Source: Streptomyces tuirus
GTDB lineage: Bacteria > Actinomycetota > Actinomycetes > Streptomycetales > Streptomycetaceae
Length of the DNA stretch: 64,000 bases
Direction of reading: 5' to 3'
Assembly: GCF_014701095.1 (NCBI RefSeq)
Contig: NZ_AP023439.1
Location: forward strand, 1,786,001-1,850,000
The notes below the pieces were generated by a model. It was not told the origin of the DNA. It did not search any database and saw only the letters and a list, made by a program, of their open reading frames with translations. The number at the start of each line of letters is the position of its first letter. Position 1 is the first letter of the stretch. Positions 9,422-19,010 of this stretch are shown piece by piece. The position numbers and the translations under genes are program-made.

Positions 9422-10086
9422 GGCCCCTGGTGGAACTCCGGCTCCGGGTCACGGGGTCCGAACAGGGCCATGAGCCCGAGGTGCAGCACCAGCGCGGCGA
9501 GCGGCCAGGCCAGCAACGCGCCCTTCGCGCCCAGTTTCAGCGGCGCGTCGAAGGTGACGCCCCGCCCGGCTTCCCGCGCGTGCGCGATCACGTCCTCGGC
9601 GGGTCCGAGCCACACTCCGACCCGCCAGGCGAGCAACGACCCGAGCAGGCCTCCGAGGGCCAGCCCCACCACCAGCGGCACGCCCCCGCGCCGCCGCAGC
9701 AGGAAGACGACCAGGGCGCTGACGGCACCGAAGGCCAGCCCGAGCAGCGTGAACGTGCCGTCGACACCGATGGCCTGCTCGCCCTCGGTGTCCTTGAGGT
9801 AGACGACCCAGTTCTTCTCCACCACGTCGCCGACCAGCGGCACGTGCGGCGCGAGCCACCACCACAGCACCCCGAGCAGCACCCCGCCGAGCGCCACGGC
9901 CACCGCGATCACGGCGGCCTCCCGCAGTTCCGTCCTCATTCCGGGGCCGTCCTGTCCGTACCAGCCGTGCCCTGCGTACTCGGCGTGCTGGGAACCGGGA
10001 GCCTGAGGCCCGGCGGCCGGCGGCTGCCACGCGCCCTGCGCGGAGTGTTCATGCGGGGGCGGTGGCGGAGTCAGGGGTGCGGTCAC
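9397..10086 (-). CDS. DUF2567-type membrane protein
   Basis: 229 aa. A proline-rich N-terminal tail (about residues 1-50) is followed by four predicted transmembrane segments: VIAVAVALGGVLLGVLWWW, LLGLAFGAVSALVVFLL, VVGLALGGLLGSLLAW and LLAWPLAALVLHLGLMALF. The loop after the first helix carries an acidic segment. Function unknown. GTG start at VTAPLTPPPPP; a longer in-frame extension reads low-complexity sequence. Possibly the last gene of the ABC transporter unit upstream (56 bp gap). Confidence 0.75.
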   Translation of the reverse strand: MTAPLTPPPPPHEHSAQGAWQPPAAGPQAPGSQHAEYAGHGWYGQDGPGMRTELREAAVIAVAVALGGVLLGVLWWWLAPHVPLVGDVVEKNWVVYLKDTEGEQAIGVDGTFTLLGLAFGAVSALVVFLLRRRGGVPLVVGLALGGLLGSLLAWRVGVWLGPAEDVIAHAREAGRGVTFDAPLKLGAKGALLAWPLAALVLHLGLMALFGPRDPEPEFHQGPYQGPPAA

Positions 10087-10142
10087 CCTGCCATCGTGCC
10101 AGCCCGGCTCGTGCGCCGCGTCACCGGAGGACCGCTCCGCGC

Positions 10143-10964
10143 TCAACGGACGGCCGCCCGGCGGTACGCCCAGGTCGCCACGGCCAGCGAGACGACGCCC
10201 ACGACCGCGCACACCGCGAGGTCACCGAGCACGAAGGCCCAGTCGGGGTGCGGCCCGAACGTCCGCGCGAAGGCCTCCACGCCGTACGTGGACGGCAGCA
10301 GGTCCCGCGTGAAGCGCACGACCTCCGGCATCCGGTCCGCCGGCAGCACGCCCAGCAGCAGCGCCGCGGACATGCCCAGCTGCCCGAGCAGCGTGGCCAG
10401 TTCCGGCCGGGGCGCGAGCAGCCCCAGCGCCGCCCCGAGCCCGGCGAGCGCCGCGCCCGCGAGCGGGATCACCGCCATGAGGACCCACAGATGGGCCATC
10501 GGCAGCCCGAACAGCACACAGCCGAACAGCGCGGTCACGACGGTCCCGGGCACGGTGAACGAGGCGTACGCACCCGCCGCGCCCAGCACCACGGCCGCCG
10601 GCGGCACCGGCAGCGTCGCGTAGTGGTCGAGCCCCCCGCTGGCCCGCAGCTGCCCGAAGTACTGCGCGAGCAGGTTCAGCGCGACGAAGGCGACCACCAG
10701 GACCGACGACCCGGCGACGACGGCCTGCGCCTCCGCCCCGTCGTCCACGACCCCCCGCATCAGGATCATGATCCCGACCGACTGGAAGGTCGCCACGAAC
10801 AGCAGCGGGATCCGCGCCACCCGCGCCCGCGACAGCTGGGCCCGGTACACGGCCGCCAGCGACGGCCACAGCCGCGCCCGAGGTGCGAGCTCGGCCGCAC
10901 ACGCGACGGGCTCCTCCACGGCCAGGGCACTGCCCGGCAGGACATCGGCGGGTACGACACTCAC
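10143..10964 (-). CDS. ABC-2 type transporter permease
   Basis: 273 aa with six predicted hydrophobic segments, beginning at IPLLFVATFQSVGIMILMRG and ending with VCAVVGVVSLAVATWAY, the ABC-2 exporter arrangement. GTG start chosen because GGGGAG lies nine bases upstream. It pairs with the ATPase gene 103 bp upstream on the same strand. Substrate unknown; such pairs often export drugs or lipids. Confidence 0.87.
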   Translation of the reverse strand: MSVVPADVLPGSALAVEEPVACAAELAPRARLWPSLAAVYRAQLSRARVARIPLLFVATFQSVGIMILMRGVVDDGAEAQAVVAGSSVLVVAFVALNLLAQYFGQLRASGGLDHYATLPVPPAAVVLGAAGAYASFTVPGTVVTALFGCVLFGLPMAHLWVLMAVIPLAGAALAGLGAALGLLAPRPELATLLGQLGMSAALLLGVLPADRMPEVVRFTRDLLPSTYGVEAFARTFGPHPDWAFVLGDLAVCAVVGVVSLAVATWAYRRAAVR

Positions 10965-11067
10965 GTCGCGCTGCTCCCCTTCGCTCGGGTCCACTGCGGC
11001 AGTCGCCTGTTCGGTACGTATGCGGCGGCCGGTCCGCTCACGGCCCGGGCGCCCGGTGTCCTTACGC

Positions 11068-12087
11068 TCACGCCTTCACCAGCCCCTGCTGCACGGCCCC
11101 GCCGAGGGCGAGGTACACGTCCTCCAGGCTGGGGGTGGCCAGGGTGAAGTCGTCCAGCGCGGCGAAGGCGGCCCCGCCGGTGACGGTCGCGACGACCGTC
11201 CGGGCCTCCTCGGGCCCCAGCCGCAGCGTCCAGCGGCGGCCCGACTCCACGACGCGGTCCTTCAGCGCGGCCACCTCGGGCACGTGCAGCGGGGCCGCGT
11301 CCCGCCACACCAGGTCGACGCGTACCTCACCGGCGACCTGCTCCTTGAGCCCGGCGGGGGTGTCGCAGGCGATCACCCGCCCCCGGTCGAGGACGGCCAC
11401 CCGGTCCAGCACCGTCTCGGCCTCGATGACGTTGTGGGTCACGAGCAGCACGGTCGTCCCGTGTTCGGCCCTGCGCCGGTCGACGGCGGACCACACGGCC
11501 CGCCGCGCCACCGGGTCCATGCCGGTGGTCGGCTCGTCCAGCACGAGCAGCGGCCGCTCCCCCACCAGGGCCGCCGCGAAGCACGCCAGGCGCCGCTGGC
11601 CCCCGGAGAGCTTCTTCAGCGGCCGCCCGGCGAGCGGCGCGAGCCCCAGCTCGTCCAGGACGGCGTCCCGCTCGGCCCGCGCGTGCCGTACGTCCAGGCC
11701 GCGCAGCCGCCCGGTGGTCTCGGCGGCGAGCGACACCGTCAGCTCGTCGAGGGCGGTCGACTCCTGCCCGAGGTAGGCGAGGATCCGCGCGGCCCGCTCG
11801 GGGTGGCGGACGATGTCGTGCCCGAGGATCTCCACGCTGCCGCGGTCGGGCCGCATCAGCCCGGTCAGCTGGCGCACGAGGGTGGACTTGCCGGCCCCGT
11901 TGGGACCGAGCAGGCCGAAGATCTCGCCGCGGCGGATGTCCAGCGTCACGTCGTCCGTGGCCCGGACCTCGGGTGTTCCGGGGGTGCCGCGCCGGCCCCG
12001 GACCGCCGGATAGGTCTTGGTCAGCCCGCGCACCGCGCACACGACGTCACCATCGTGCCGAAATGCCTGTGCCGCGCGCTTACTCAC
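11068..12087 (-). CDS. ABC transporter ATP-binding protein
   Basis: 339 aa. All nucleotide-binding motifs are intact: Walker A GPNGAGKST, Q-loop LGQEST, signature LSGGQRR, Walker B LLVLDEPTTG, and the switch histidine in VTHNV. The C-terminal extension (about residues 240-339) matches the regulatory tail of drug/antibiotic-exporter ATPases. An arginine/glycine-rich insertion follows TKTYPAVRG. GTG start. Drives the permease encoded directly downstream. Confidence 0.93.
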   Translation of the reverse strand: MSKRAAQAFRHDGDVVCAVRGLTKTYPAVRGRRGTPGTPEVRATDDVTLDIRRGEIFGLLGPNGAGKSTLVRQLTGLMRPDRGSVEILGHDIVRHPERAARILAYLGQESTALDELTVSLAAETTGRLRGLDVRHARAERDAVLDELGLAPLAGRPLKKLSGGQRRLACFAAALVGERPLLVLDEPTTGMDPVARRAVWSAVDRRRAEHGTTVLLVTHNVIEAETVLDRVAVLDRGRVIACDTPAGLKEQVAGEVRVDLVWRDAAPLHVPEVAALKDRVVESGRRWTLRLGPEEARTVVATVTGGAAFAALDDFTLATPSLEDVYLALGGAVQQGLVKA

Positions 12088-12165
12088 AAGGGACGAGACT
12101 ACGGGGTCGGCGACCCCGGTCCGCTCTCGGGTCGGTCCGTACCGGGAAATCCGCCGGCAAAGAAC

Positions 12166-13386
12166 TCAGGCGTCGAGGGGCGGGTGCTCCACGCCCGTGC
12201 GCACGCTGATCTCCCGCCAGAAGCCGGCCCGGATGGCGTAACGGTCCCGCTCGTCGATCTGGTCGTCCTTGTGGGCGAGCAGGCCGAAGCGGGCTGCGTA
12301 GCGCAGCAGCTCCCCGTCGACGCGGTGCGGGATGCGCGGGTACATCCCGGACAGTTTCTGCAGGTGGATCTGGTCGCCGAGGCGCTCGACCCAGCGCCGG
12401 GCGAAGACCTGCCCCACCTCGTAGGGGTCACCGCCGACGGTGGTGATGTCCTCCTCGCGGTCGGCCCACCGCTGCTCGGCCGTGGTCAGCTGGGCGAGCG
12501 TCGGCATCGAGGCGGCCTCGGGGGGCTCGGCCGTGGGCCGGTCGACCCAGCCTTTGTCGGAGGACCACCGGAGGGTGGCGGAGGCGGGGTGCTGGGCGGG
12601 CTGGGTGCCGGGGGCGCGCAGGGCGGCCAGGTCCTTGGGCGTGGGGACGCCTTTGGCGGCGGCCACCCGCTCCTCGGTGCCGTTCGGCCCGGGGCCGTCC
12701 ACCGGGTGCCGGGGCTGCGGGGCGGGCCGTTCGGCCGGCGCGCCGAGCGCGGACTCGGGCAGCGGCGCGGAGAGGATCGCGGCGATCTCGGGCCGGGGCG
12801 CGGGCTGCGGCGCGCACACCCCGGTGTAGTCCTTGGCGCGCACGGCCTTGGTGATCCACGTGCGGTCCAGGACACGCCGCTCGTCGGCCTCGGCGACCAG
12901 GTCCTCGGACTGGTTGTAGTCGCCGTCGGCGGCCTGGACGGCCCACAGGTGGACGGCGACGCCGTGCTCCTTGGCGGCCATCATGCCGGGCAGCAGATCG
13001 CCGTCGCCGGTGACGAGGACGACGTCGGAGCAGGCGCGGTTGCGGGCCAGTTCGGTGAGCTCGGCGTGCATCGCGGCGTCCACGCCCTTCTGCGCCCAGC
13101 GGCCGTCACTGCGGGTCAGGGCGCCGAGCCGGACGGTGACCCGGGGCATCACACGCAGCCTGCGGTGCTCGGGCTGCGGGACGCGGTCGGGGGCGCCGTC
13201 GAACCAGTAGATGCGCAGCAGTGGCTGCTGGGTATCGGATTCGGCGCGTTCGCGCAGCCCCTGGATGAGGGCGGTGTGGTCGACGGTGATGCGGGACCGC
13301 GAGGGCTCCCCGGCGAGGAGACTCGCCGCGGCTCCCAGCAGATACCCAGCGTCCACCAGGACGATGCAGCGGTCCACGCGACTCAC
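12166..13386 (-). CDS. NYN domain protein (PIN-like nuclease fold)
   Basis: 406 aa. The N-terminal ~180 residues are an NYN/LabA-type domain of the PIN nuclease superfamily, with acidic residues in IVLVDAGYLL, KGVDAAMHAEL and VTGDGDLLPG that would bind metal. A proline/alanine-rich linker (about 195-290) leads to a conserved helical C-terminal domain ending RDRYAIRAGFWREISVRTG. Likely an RNase acting on RNA; target unknown. GTG start with a purine-rich GGGAAGAGG immediately upstream. Confidence 0.85.
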   Translation of the reverse strand: MSRVDRCIVLVDAGYLLGAAASLLAGEPSRSRITVDHTALIQGLRERAESDTQQPLLRIYWFDGAPDRVPQPEHRRLRVMPRVTVRLGALTRSDGRWAQKGVDAAMHAELTELARNRACSDVVLVTGDGDLLPGMMAAKEHGVAVHLWAVQAADGDYNQSEDLVAEADERRVLDRTWITKAVRAKDYTGVCAPQPAPRPEIAAILSAPLPESALGAPAERPAPQPRHPVDGPGPNGTEERVAAAKGVPTPKDLAALRAPGTQPAQHPASATLRWSSDKGWVDRPTAEPPEAASMPTLAQLTTAEQRWADREEDITTVGGDPYEVGQVFARRWVERLGDQIHLQKLSGMYPRIPHRVDGELLRYAARFGLLAHKDDQIDERDRYAIRAGFWREISVRTGVEHPPLDA

Positions 13387-13598
13387 CCTCTTCCCAGGAG
13401 GTTTGCTTCGGGCTTCCTTCGAGTCTGCCCGACGGCGCGGAGGTTAACGGCCGGAACTCGATCTTCGGCGTGGCGTTTCGGGACTTCCCGCTCCGACCAC
13501 CCCTGTCACGGACGGTAATTGTCCGACATGCGATCGTTGTCGGCCTGTGTGAATCTGGTCCCGGCCCTGGCCCCTAGTCCCCCACAGGAGGCATCACC

Positions 13599-13766
13599 AT
13601 GGCCAAGAACAAGAACCGTGACCGTAAGCAGCAGCGTCCGACCGAGCGTGGCCAGCGGGCCGACCGCAGCCCCGCTTCGCAGACGGAGCCCCAGGCCGAG
13701 GTCGAGGTGACCCCCGGCGAGATGGCGCCGGCCGGCAAGCGAAAGCGCAGCTTCGGCCACAACTGA
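13599..13766 (+). CDS. Small highly charged 55-aa protein
   Basis: Begins MAKNKNRDRKQQRPTERGQR and ends GKRKRSFGHN; about a third of residues are charged, with no hydrophobic core, so probably disordered. An excellent ribosome-binding site (AGGAGG) lies 7 bases before the ATG, and a strong terminator hairpin follows, which support it as a real gene. Function unknown; nucleic-acid or ribosome binding would fit the basic composition but is only a guess. Confidence 0.75.
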   Translation: MAKNKNRDRKQQRPTERGQRADRSPASQTEPQAEVEVTPGEMAPAGKRKRSFGHN

Positions 13767-13810
13767 CGTCTGCGTGACGGGCTGTTGAGCCCACGCACCA
13801 CGCACACGCA

Positions 13811-13844
13811 CGAGGGGCGTGCCCGATTACGGGTACGCCCCTCG
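13811..13844. terminator. Bidirectional terminator hairpin between the 55-aa gene and dnaE
   Basis: A 15-bp stem (CGAGGGGCGTGCCCG / CGGGTACGCCCCTCG, one G-T pair) with loop ATTA sits between the convergent ends of the small gene and dnaE. No U-tract, as is common in Streptomyces. Confidence 0.75.
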
Positions 13845-13864
13845 AACGCGTCACGAACCCTGCG

Positions 13865-16800
13865 TCACCCGGCCAGGCAGGACGGTCCGAGCAGCACCTT
13901 CAGGTCACCGAAGAGCGCCGGGTCCGGCTTCACCCGGTGCCGGTCCAGCCGCAGCACGGTCGTCTTGGTCGGCCCCTGGAGCTTGATCCGGACCTCGCTG
14001 TCGCCCTTGTGGTGGCTGAGCACCTCGCCGAGGCGGCTGACCAGCGGCGGGGTGACGCGGGTGGCCGGGATGGTGAGAATCACCGGCGCGTTGGTGCCCG
14101 CGTTCGACAGGTCCGGCACCATCAGCTCCATGGCCACGAGCCGCGGGATGTCCTCCCGCTTGTCGAGGCGGCCCTTGACGAACACCACGGCGTCCTCGAC
14201 AAGTTGGGTCGAGACCAGCTGGTAGGTCGCGGGGAAGAACATGCACTCGATCGAGCCCGCGAGGTCCTCGACGGTGGCGATGGCCCAGGCGTTGCCCTGC
14301 TTGGTCATCTTGCGCTGCAGGCCCGAGATGATGCCGCCGATGGTGACGACCGCCCCGTCGGCGTGCTCTCCTCCGGTCAGCTGGGAGATGCCCGCGTCGG
14401 CCTTGTCGGACAGGATGTGCTCCAGGCCGAACAGCGGGTGGTCGGAGACGTACAGACCGAGCATCTCCCGCTCCTGGGCGAGCAGATAGGTCTTGTCCCA
14501 CTCGTCGGGGGAGAACTCCACGTCGAGTCCGAAGCCCGGCTCGCTGGTCTCGGCCTCCCCCATGCCGCCGAAGAGGTCGAACTGCCCCTCGGCCTCCTTG
14601 CGCTTGACCGCGACCACGTTGTCGATCATCGGCTCGTAGTGCGCGGTGAGGCCCTTGCGGGTGTGGCCCATGGCGTCGAAGGCGCCGGCCTTGATCAGCG
14701 ACTCGGTGGTGCGCTTGTTGCAGACCACCGCCTCCACCTTGTCGAGGTAGTCGGGGAAGGAGACGTACTTCCCCTTGGCCTTGCGGCACCTGATGATCGA
14801 CTCGACCACGTTCGTACCGACGTTGCGGACGGCGGAGAGGCCGAAGAGGATCACGTCGTCGCCCTGGGCCGCGAAGTTGGACATCGACTCGTTGACGTCC
14901 GGCGGGAGCACCTTGATGCCCATGCGGCGGCACTCGTTGAGGTAGACGGCCGACTTGTCCTTGTCGTCCTTCACGGACGTGAGCAGCGCGGCCATGTACT
15001 CGGCGGGGTGGTTCGCCTTGAGGTACGCCGTCCAGTACGAGACGAGTCCGTAGGCGGCGGAGTGCGCCTTGTTGAAGGCGTAGCCGGCGAAGGGGACCAG
15101 CACGTCCCACAGGCCCTGGATGGCCTCGTCGCTGAAGCCCTTCTTCCGGGCGCCCTCCTGGAAGAGGACGAAGTTCTTCGCCAGTTCCTCGGGCTTCTTC
15201 TTGCCCATCACGCGGCGGAGGATGTCGGCCTCGCCGAGCGAGTAGCCGGCGATGATCTGGGCGGCCTTCTGCACCTGCTCCTGGTAGACGATCAGGCCGT
15301 AGGTGACGTCCAGGACCTCCTTGAGCGGCTCCTCCAGCTCGGGGTGGATGGGCGTGATCTCCTGCTGCCCGTTCTTGCGCAGCGCGTAGTTCGTGTGGGA
15401 GTTCATGCCCATCGGGCCCGGGCGGTACAGGGCCGACACGGCGGAGATGTCTTCGAAGTTGTCCGGCTTCATCAGCCGGAGCAGGGAGCGCATCGGGCCG
15501 CCGTCGAACTGGAAGACGCCGAGGGTGTCGCCGCGCTGGAGCAGTTCGAAGGTCGTGGGGTCGTCGAGCGGGAGGCTCAGGAGATCGATGTCGATCCCCT
15601 TGTTGGACTTCACCATCTTGACGGCGTCGTCCATGATCGTCAGGTTGCGCAGGCCGAGGAAGTCCATCTTCAGCAGGCCGAGCGACTCACAGCTCGGGTA
15701 GTCCCACTGCGTGATGGTCACGCCGTCGGTGTGCCGGACCCAGACGGGCACGTGGTCGGTGATGGTCTCGCTGGACATGATCACGCCGGCGGCGTGCACG
15801 CCCATCTGCCGGACCAGGCCCTCGACGCCCTTGGCGGTGTCGATGACCTTCTTCACGTCGGGCTCGTTCTCGTACATCGCCCGGATCTCGCCCGCCTCCG
15901 AGTAGCGGGGGTGCTCGGGGTTGGTGATGCCGTCGAGGTTGATGCCCTTGCCGAGGACGTCGGCGGGCATGGCCTTGGTGAGGCGGTCGCCCATCGCGTA
16001 CGGGTAGCCCAGCACGCGCGCGGAGTCCTTGATCGCGTTCTTGGCCTTGATGGTGCCGTACGTGCCGATCATGGCGACCTTGTCGGCGCCGTACTTCTCC
16101 GTCACGTACCGGATCACCTCGACGCGCCGGCGCTCGTCGAAGTCGATGTCGACATCGGGCATGGAGATGCGCTCGGGGTTGAGGAACCGCTCGAAGATCA
16201 GGCCGTGCGGGATGGGGTCGAGGTCGGTGATGCCGAGGGCGTAGGCGACGATCGAGCCGGCCGCGGAGCCTCGGCCGGGGCCGACCGCGATGCCCTGCTT
16301 CTTGGCCCACATGATGAAGTCGGCGACCACGAGGAAGTAGCCCGGGAAGCCCATCGAGATGATGGTGTCCATCTCGTACTCGACCTGCTTCATGCGGTCG
16401 TCCGGGATGCCGTCCGGGAAGCGGCGGTGCATGCCGCGCAGGGTCTCCTCGCGGAACCAGCTGACCTCCGTGTACCCCTCGGGGATGTCGAACTTGGGCA
16501 TGAGGTCGCGCTTTTCGAACATGCCGGTCGTGTCGACCATCTCGGCGATCAGGCGGGTGTTGGCGCAGCCCTCCTGCCAGGCGTCCGAGGAGTCGATGGC
16601 GTACATCTCGTCCGTGGACTTCAGGTAGTAGCCGGTGCCGTCGAACCTGAAGCGGTCGGGGTCGGAGAGGTTCTTGCCGGTCTGGATGCACAGCAGGGCG
16701 TCGTGGGCGCTGGCCTCGTGCGCGTACGTGTAGTGCGAGTCGTTCGTGACCAGCGGGGGGATGCCGAGCTTCTTGGCGATCTCCAGGAGGCCGTCGCGGA

Positions 16801-17404
16801 CCCGGTGCTCGATCTCGATGCCGTGGTCCATCAGCTCCAGGAAGTAGCGGTCCTTGCCGAAGATGTCCTGGTAGTCGGCGGCGGCCTTGAGCGCCTCGTC
16901 GAAGTGGCCGAGGCGCAGCCGGGTCTGGACCTCGCCGGAGGGGCAGCCGGTGGAGGCGACGATCCCCTCGGACCACTGGGAGATGGTCTCCTTGTCCATC
17001 CGGGGCCACTTCTGCAGCCAGCCCTCGGCGTAGGCGTCGGAGGACAGCCGGAAGATGTTGTGCAGGCCGGTGCTGTTCACCGCCCACATCGTCTTGTGGG
17101 TGTAACCACCGGAACCGGAGACGTCGTCCCGCTTCTGGTGCGGCTGGCCCCACTGGATCTTGCGCTTGTTGCGCCGGGACTCGGGGGCGACATAGGCCTC
17201 GATCCCGATGATCGGGGTCACACCGGACTTCTGGGCCGTGTGGAAGAAGTCGTAGGCGCCGTGGAGGTTTCCGTGGTCGGACATGGCGATGTGCGTCATG
17301 CCCATCTCGTTGCACGCGTTGAACATGTCCTTCAGCCGCGCGGCACCGTCCAGCAGCGAGTACTGGGTGTGGACGTGCAGGTGCGTGAACGGCGGCTTCG
17401 ACAC
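13865..17404 (-). CDS. dnaE: DnaE, DNA polymerase III alpha subunit
   Basis: 1,179-aa replicative polymerase, DnaE1 type. Order: PHP domain (residues ~5-290; HLHVHTQYSLLDG), polymerase palm with catalytic aspartates Asp419 and Asp421 in PDVDIDFDE and Asp581 in LLKMDFLGLRNLT, fingers, helix-hairpin-helix, and an OB-fold near residue 1000 (VTIGGIISGLQRKMTKQGN). The GTG start (VSKPPFTHLH) has GGAGG eight bases upstream; the longer open frame upstream has no such signal. It is divergent from the DUF2252 gene across a 217-bp gap. Confidence 0.97.
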   Translation of the reverse strand: MSKPPFTHLHVHTQYSLLDGAARLKDMFNACNEMGMTHIAMSDHGNLHGAYDFFHTAQKSGVTPIIGIEAYVAPESRRNKRKIQWGQPHQKRDDVSGSGGYTHKTMWAVNSTGLHNIFRLSSDAYAEGWLQKWPRMDKETISQWSEGIVASTGCPSGEVQTRLRLGHFDEALKAAADYQDIFGKDRYFLELMDHGIEIEHRVRDGLLEIAKKLGIPPLVTNDSHYTYAHEASAHDALLCIQTGKNLSDPDRFRFDGTGYYLKSTDEMYAIDSSDAWQEGCANTRLIAEMVDTTGMFEKRDLMPKFDIPEGYTEVSWFREETLRGMHRRFPDGIPDDRMKQVEYEMDTIISMGFPGYFLVVADFIMWAKKQGIAVGPGRGSAAGSIVAYALGITDLDPIPHGLIFERFLNPERISMPDVDIDFDERRRVEVIRYVTEKYGADKVAMIGTYGTIKAKNAIKDSARVLGYPYAMGDRLTKAMPADVLGKGINLDGITNPEHPRYSEAGEIRAMYENEPDVKKVIDTAKGVEGLVRQMGVHAAGVIMSSETITDHVPVWVRHTDGVTITQWDYPSCESLGLLKMDFLGLRNLTIMDDAVKMVKSNKGIDIDLLSLPLDDPTTFELLQRGDTLGVFQFDGGPMRSLLRLMKPDNFEDISAVSALYRPGPMGMNSHTNYALRKNGQQEITPIHPELEEPLKEVLDVTYGLIVYQEQVQKAAQIIAGYSLGEADILRRVMGKKKPEELAKNFVLFQEGARKKGFSDEAIQGLWDVLVPFAGYAFNKAHSAAYGLVSYWTAYLKANHPAEYMAALLTSVKDDKDKSAVYLNECRRMGIKVLPPDVNESMSNFAAQGDDVILFGLSAVRNVGTNVVESIIRCRKAKGKYVSFPDYLDKVEAVVCNKRTTESLIKAGAFDAMGHTRKGLTAHYEPMIDNVVAVKRKEAEGQFDLFGGMGEAETSEPGFGLDVEFSPDEWDKTYLLAQEREMLGLYVSDHPLFGLEHILSDKADAGISQLTGGEHADGAVVTIGGIISGLQRKMTKQGNAWAIATVEDLAGSIECMFFPATYQLVSTQLVEDAVVFVKGRLDKREDIPRLVAMELMVPDLSNAGTNAPVILTIPATRVTPPLVSRLGEVLSHHKGDSEVRIKLQGPTKTTVLRLDRHRVKPDPALFGDLKVLLGPSCLAG

Positions 17405-17621
17405 GGCTGCGGCCTCCAGAGAAAACAGACGACACATGGGGTCCGGCAGGCTGCGGACAGTCTGGGGGACAGCGTCGAAGTCTATGCCTCGGCACTGACA
17501 CCCGGAGGGCCGACCCGCGTACCTTCGTGCGAGGCTTCGCGGGCACTCCCGCGGACCGCCGCACGTTAGGCAGAGGGCGGACCTGCCGCCCCGAAACGCA
17601 TGCACCAGGAGGCACCCAGCG

Positions 17622-18962
17622 ATGTCGTTCCCGCAGCTCAAGGACGAGCACCGCGGCGAGGAGATCCTCGCCGTCTTCGACACCGCCTTCGGCGAGCTCC
17701 TGGCCGCCGACCCGGCCGCGTTCCGCGTGAAGTTCCGCAAGATGGCGGCCTCCGCCTTCGCCTTCTACCGGGGGACGGCGGGCCTCTTCTACCACGACCT
17801 GACCGTGTCCGATCAGTTCGGGCCGAAGCGGGGCGGACCGTACCTGGACGAGCGCACCTCGCGCGTGTGGATCCACGGCGATCTCCACGCGGAGAACTTC
17901 GGCACGTACATGGACGCCAACGGCCGCCTGATCTTCAACGTCAACGACTTCGACGAGGCCTACGTCGGCCCCTTCACCTGGGACCTCAAGCGCCTGGCCG
18001 CCTCCATCGCGCTGATCGGCTACGCGAAGGCGCTCGGCGACGAGCAGATCTCCGAGCTGGTGACGATCTACGCGGTCGCCTACCGCGAGCGGATCCACGC
18101 CCTGGCGACGGGCGCGAAGAGCGACGAGGTGCCGCCGTTCACCCTGGACACGGCGCACGGTCCGCTGCTGGACGCGCTGCGTGACGCCCGCTCGCTGACC
18201 CGCTTCGGCCTGCTGGAGTCGATGACGGAGATCCGCGACTTCGAGCGCCGCTTCGCCCCGGGCGGCGGCTCCGTCGAGCTGGACGCGGCCACGCGCTACA
18301 AGGTCCTGGCCGCCTTCGACGGCTACCTGGAGACGCTCCCGGACAGCTCGCTGACGCGTCCGGACTCCTACCGCGTGAAGGACGTCGTCGGCCGGCGCGG
18401 CATCGGCATCGGCTCGGCGGGGCTGCCGTCGTACAACATCCTGCTGGAGGGGCACAGCGACGCCCTGGAGAACGACGTCGTGATCTACATCAAGCAGGCC
18501 CAGACCCCGGCGGTCTCCCGGCACATCACGGACCCGGCGATCCGCGGGTACTTCCAGCACGAGGGGCACCGCACGGTCATCTCCCAGCGCGCCCTCCAGG
18601 CGCACGCCGACCCGTGGCTGGGCTGGACCGAGCTGGACGGCGCGGGCCAGCTGGTCGCCGAGGTCTCGCCGTACGCGGTGGACCTCGACTGGGGCGACAT
18701 CGACGACCCGGAGGAGATCGCCCAGGTGGTGGCCGACCTCGGCCGGGCGACGGCCACGATGCACTCGGCGGCGGACGACCAGTCCGGGGAGTCCCTGGTG
18801 CCGTTCTCCACGGAGCGGGCCATCGACGCGGCGCTCGCGGCCGACGAGGAGGGCTTCGCTCCCCTGCTGGTCGACTTCGCCCACACCTACGGCGCACGCG
18901 CGCGTGCCGACCACCAGACCTTCGTGGACCTGTTCCGCAACGGACGGATTCCGGGGCTGTGA
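17622..18962 (+). CDS. DUF2252 family protein
   Basis: 446 aa, full length. The motif WIHGDLHAENFG followed by FNVNDFDEA resembles the catalytic loop (HGDxxxxN) and metal-binding DFD of aminoglycoside-phosphotransferase-like kinases, so a small-molecule kinase fold is plausible; no substrate is known. AGGAGG lies nine bases before the ATG. Start of a plus-strand series running to phoD. Confidence 0.85.
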   Translation: MSFPQLKDEHRGEEILAVFDTAFGELLAADPAAFRVKFRKMAASAFAFYRGTAGLFYHDLTVSDQFGPKRGGPYLDERTSRVWIHGDLHAENFGTYMDANGRLIFNVNDFDEAYVGPFTWDLKRLAASIALIGYAKALGDEQISELVTIYAVAYRERIHALATGAKSDEVPPFTLDTAHGPLLDALRDARSLTRFGLLESMTEIRDFERRFAPGGGSVELDAATRYKVLAAFDGYLETLPDSSLTRPDSYRVKDVVGRRGIGIGSAGLPSYNILLEGHSDALENDVVIYIKQAQTPAVSRHITDPAIRGYFQHEGHRTVISQRALQAHADPWLGWTELDGAGQLVAEVSPYAVDLDWGDIDDPEEIAQVVADLGRATATMHSAADDQSGESLVPFSTERAIDAALAADEEGFAPLLVDFAHTYGARARADHQTFVDLFRNGRIPGL

Positions 18963-19010
18963 CGGTAAGGCGTCTCACAGGCATCCTTTAGGGCTCCCTT
19001 ACCTGCTCCC

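Noticed and set aside
10768..13518. Open frame antisense to the ABC and NYN genes
   Set aside because: Covers three genes with clear motifs on the other strand; no own signature.
13937..17569. Long open frame antisense to dnaE (about 1,200 codons)
   Set aside because: High G+C gives long antisense frames; composition (many Gly, Val, Arg, Asp and His runs) is a mirror of dnaE codons, and no family signature is present.
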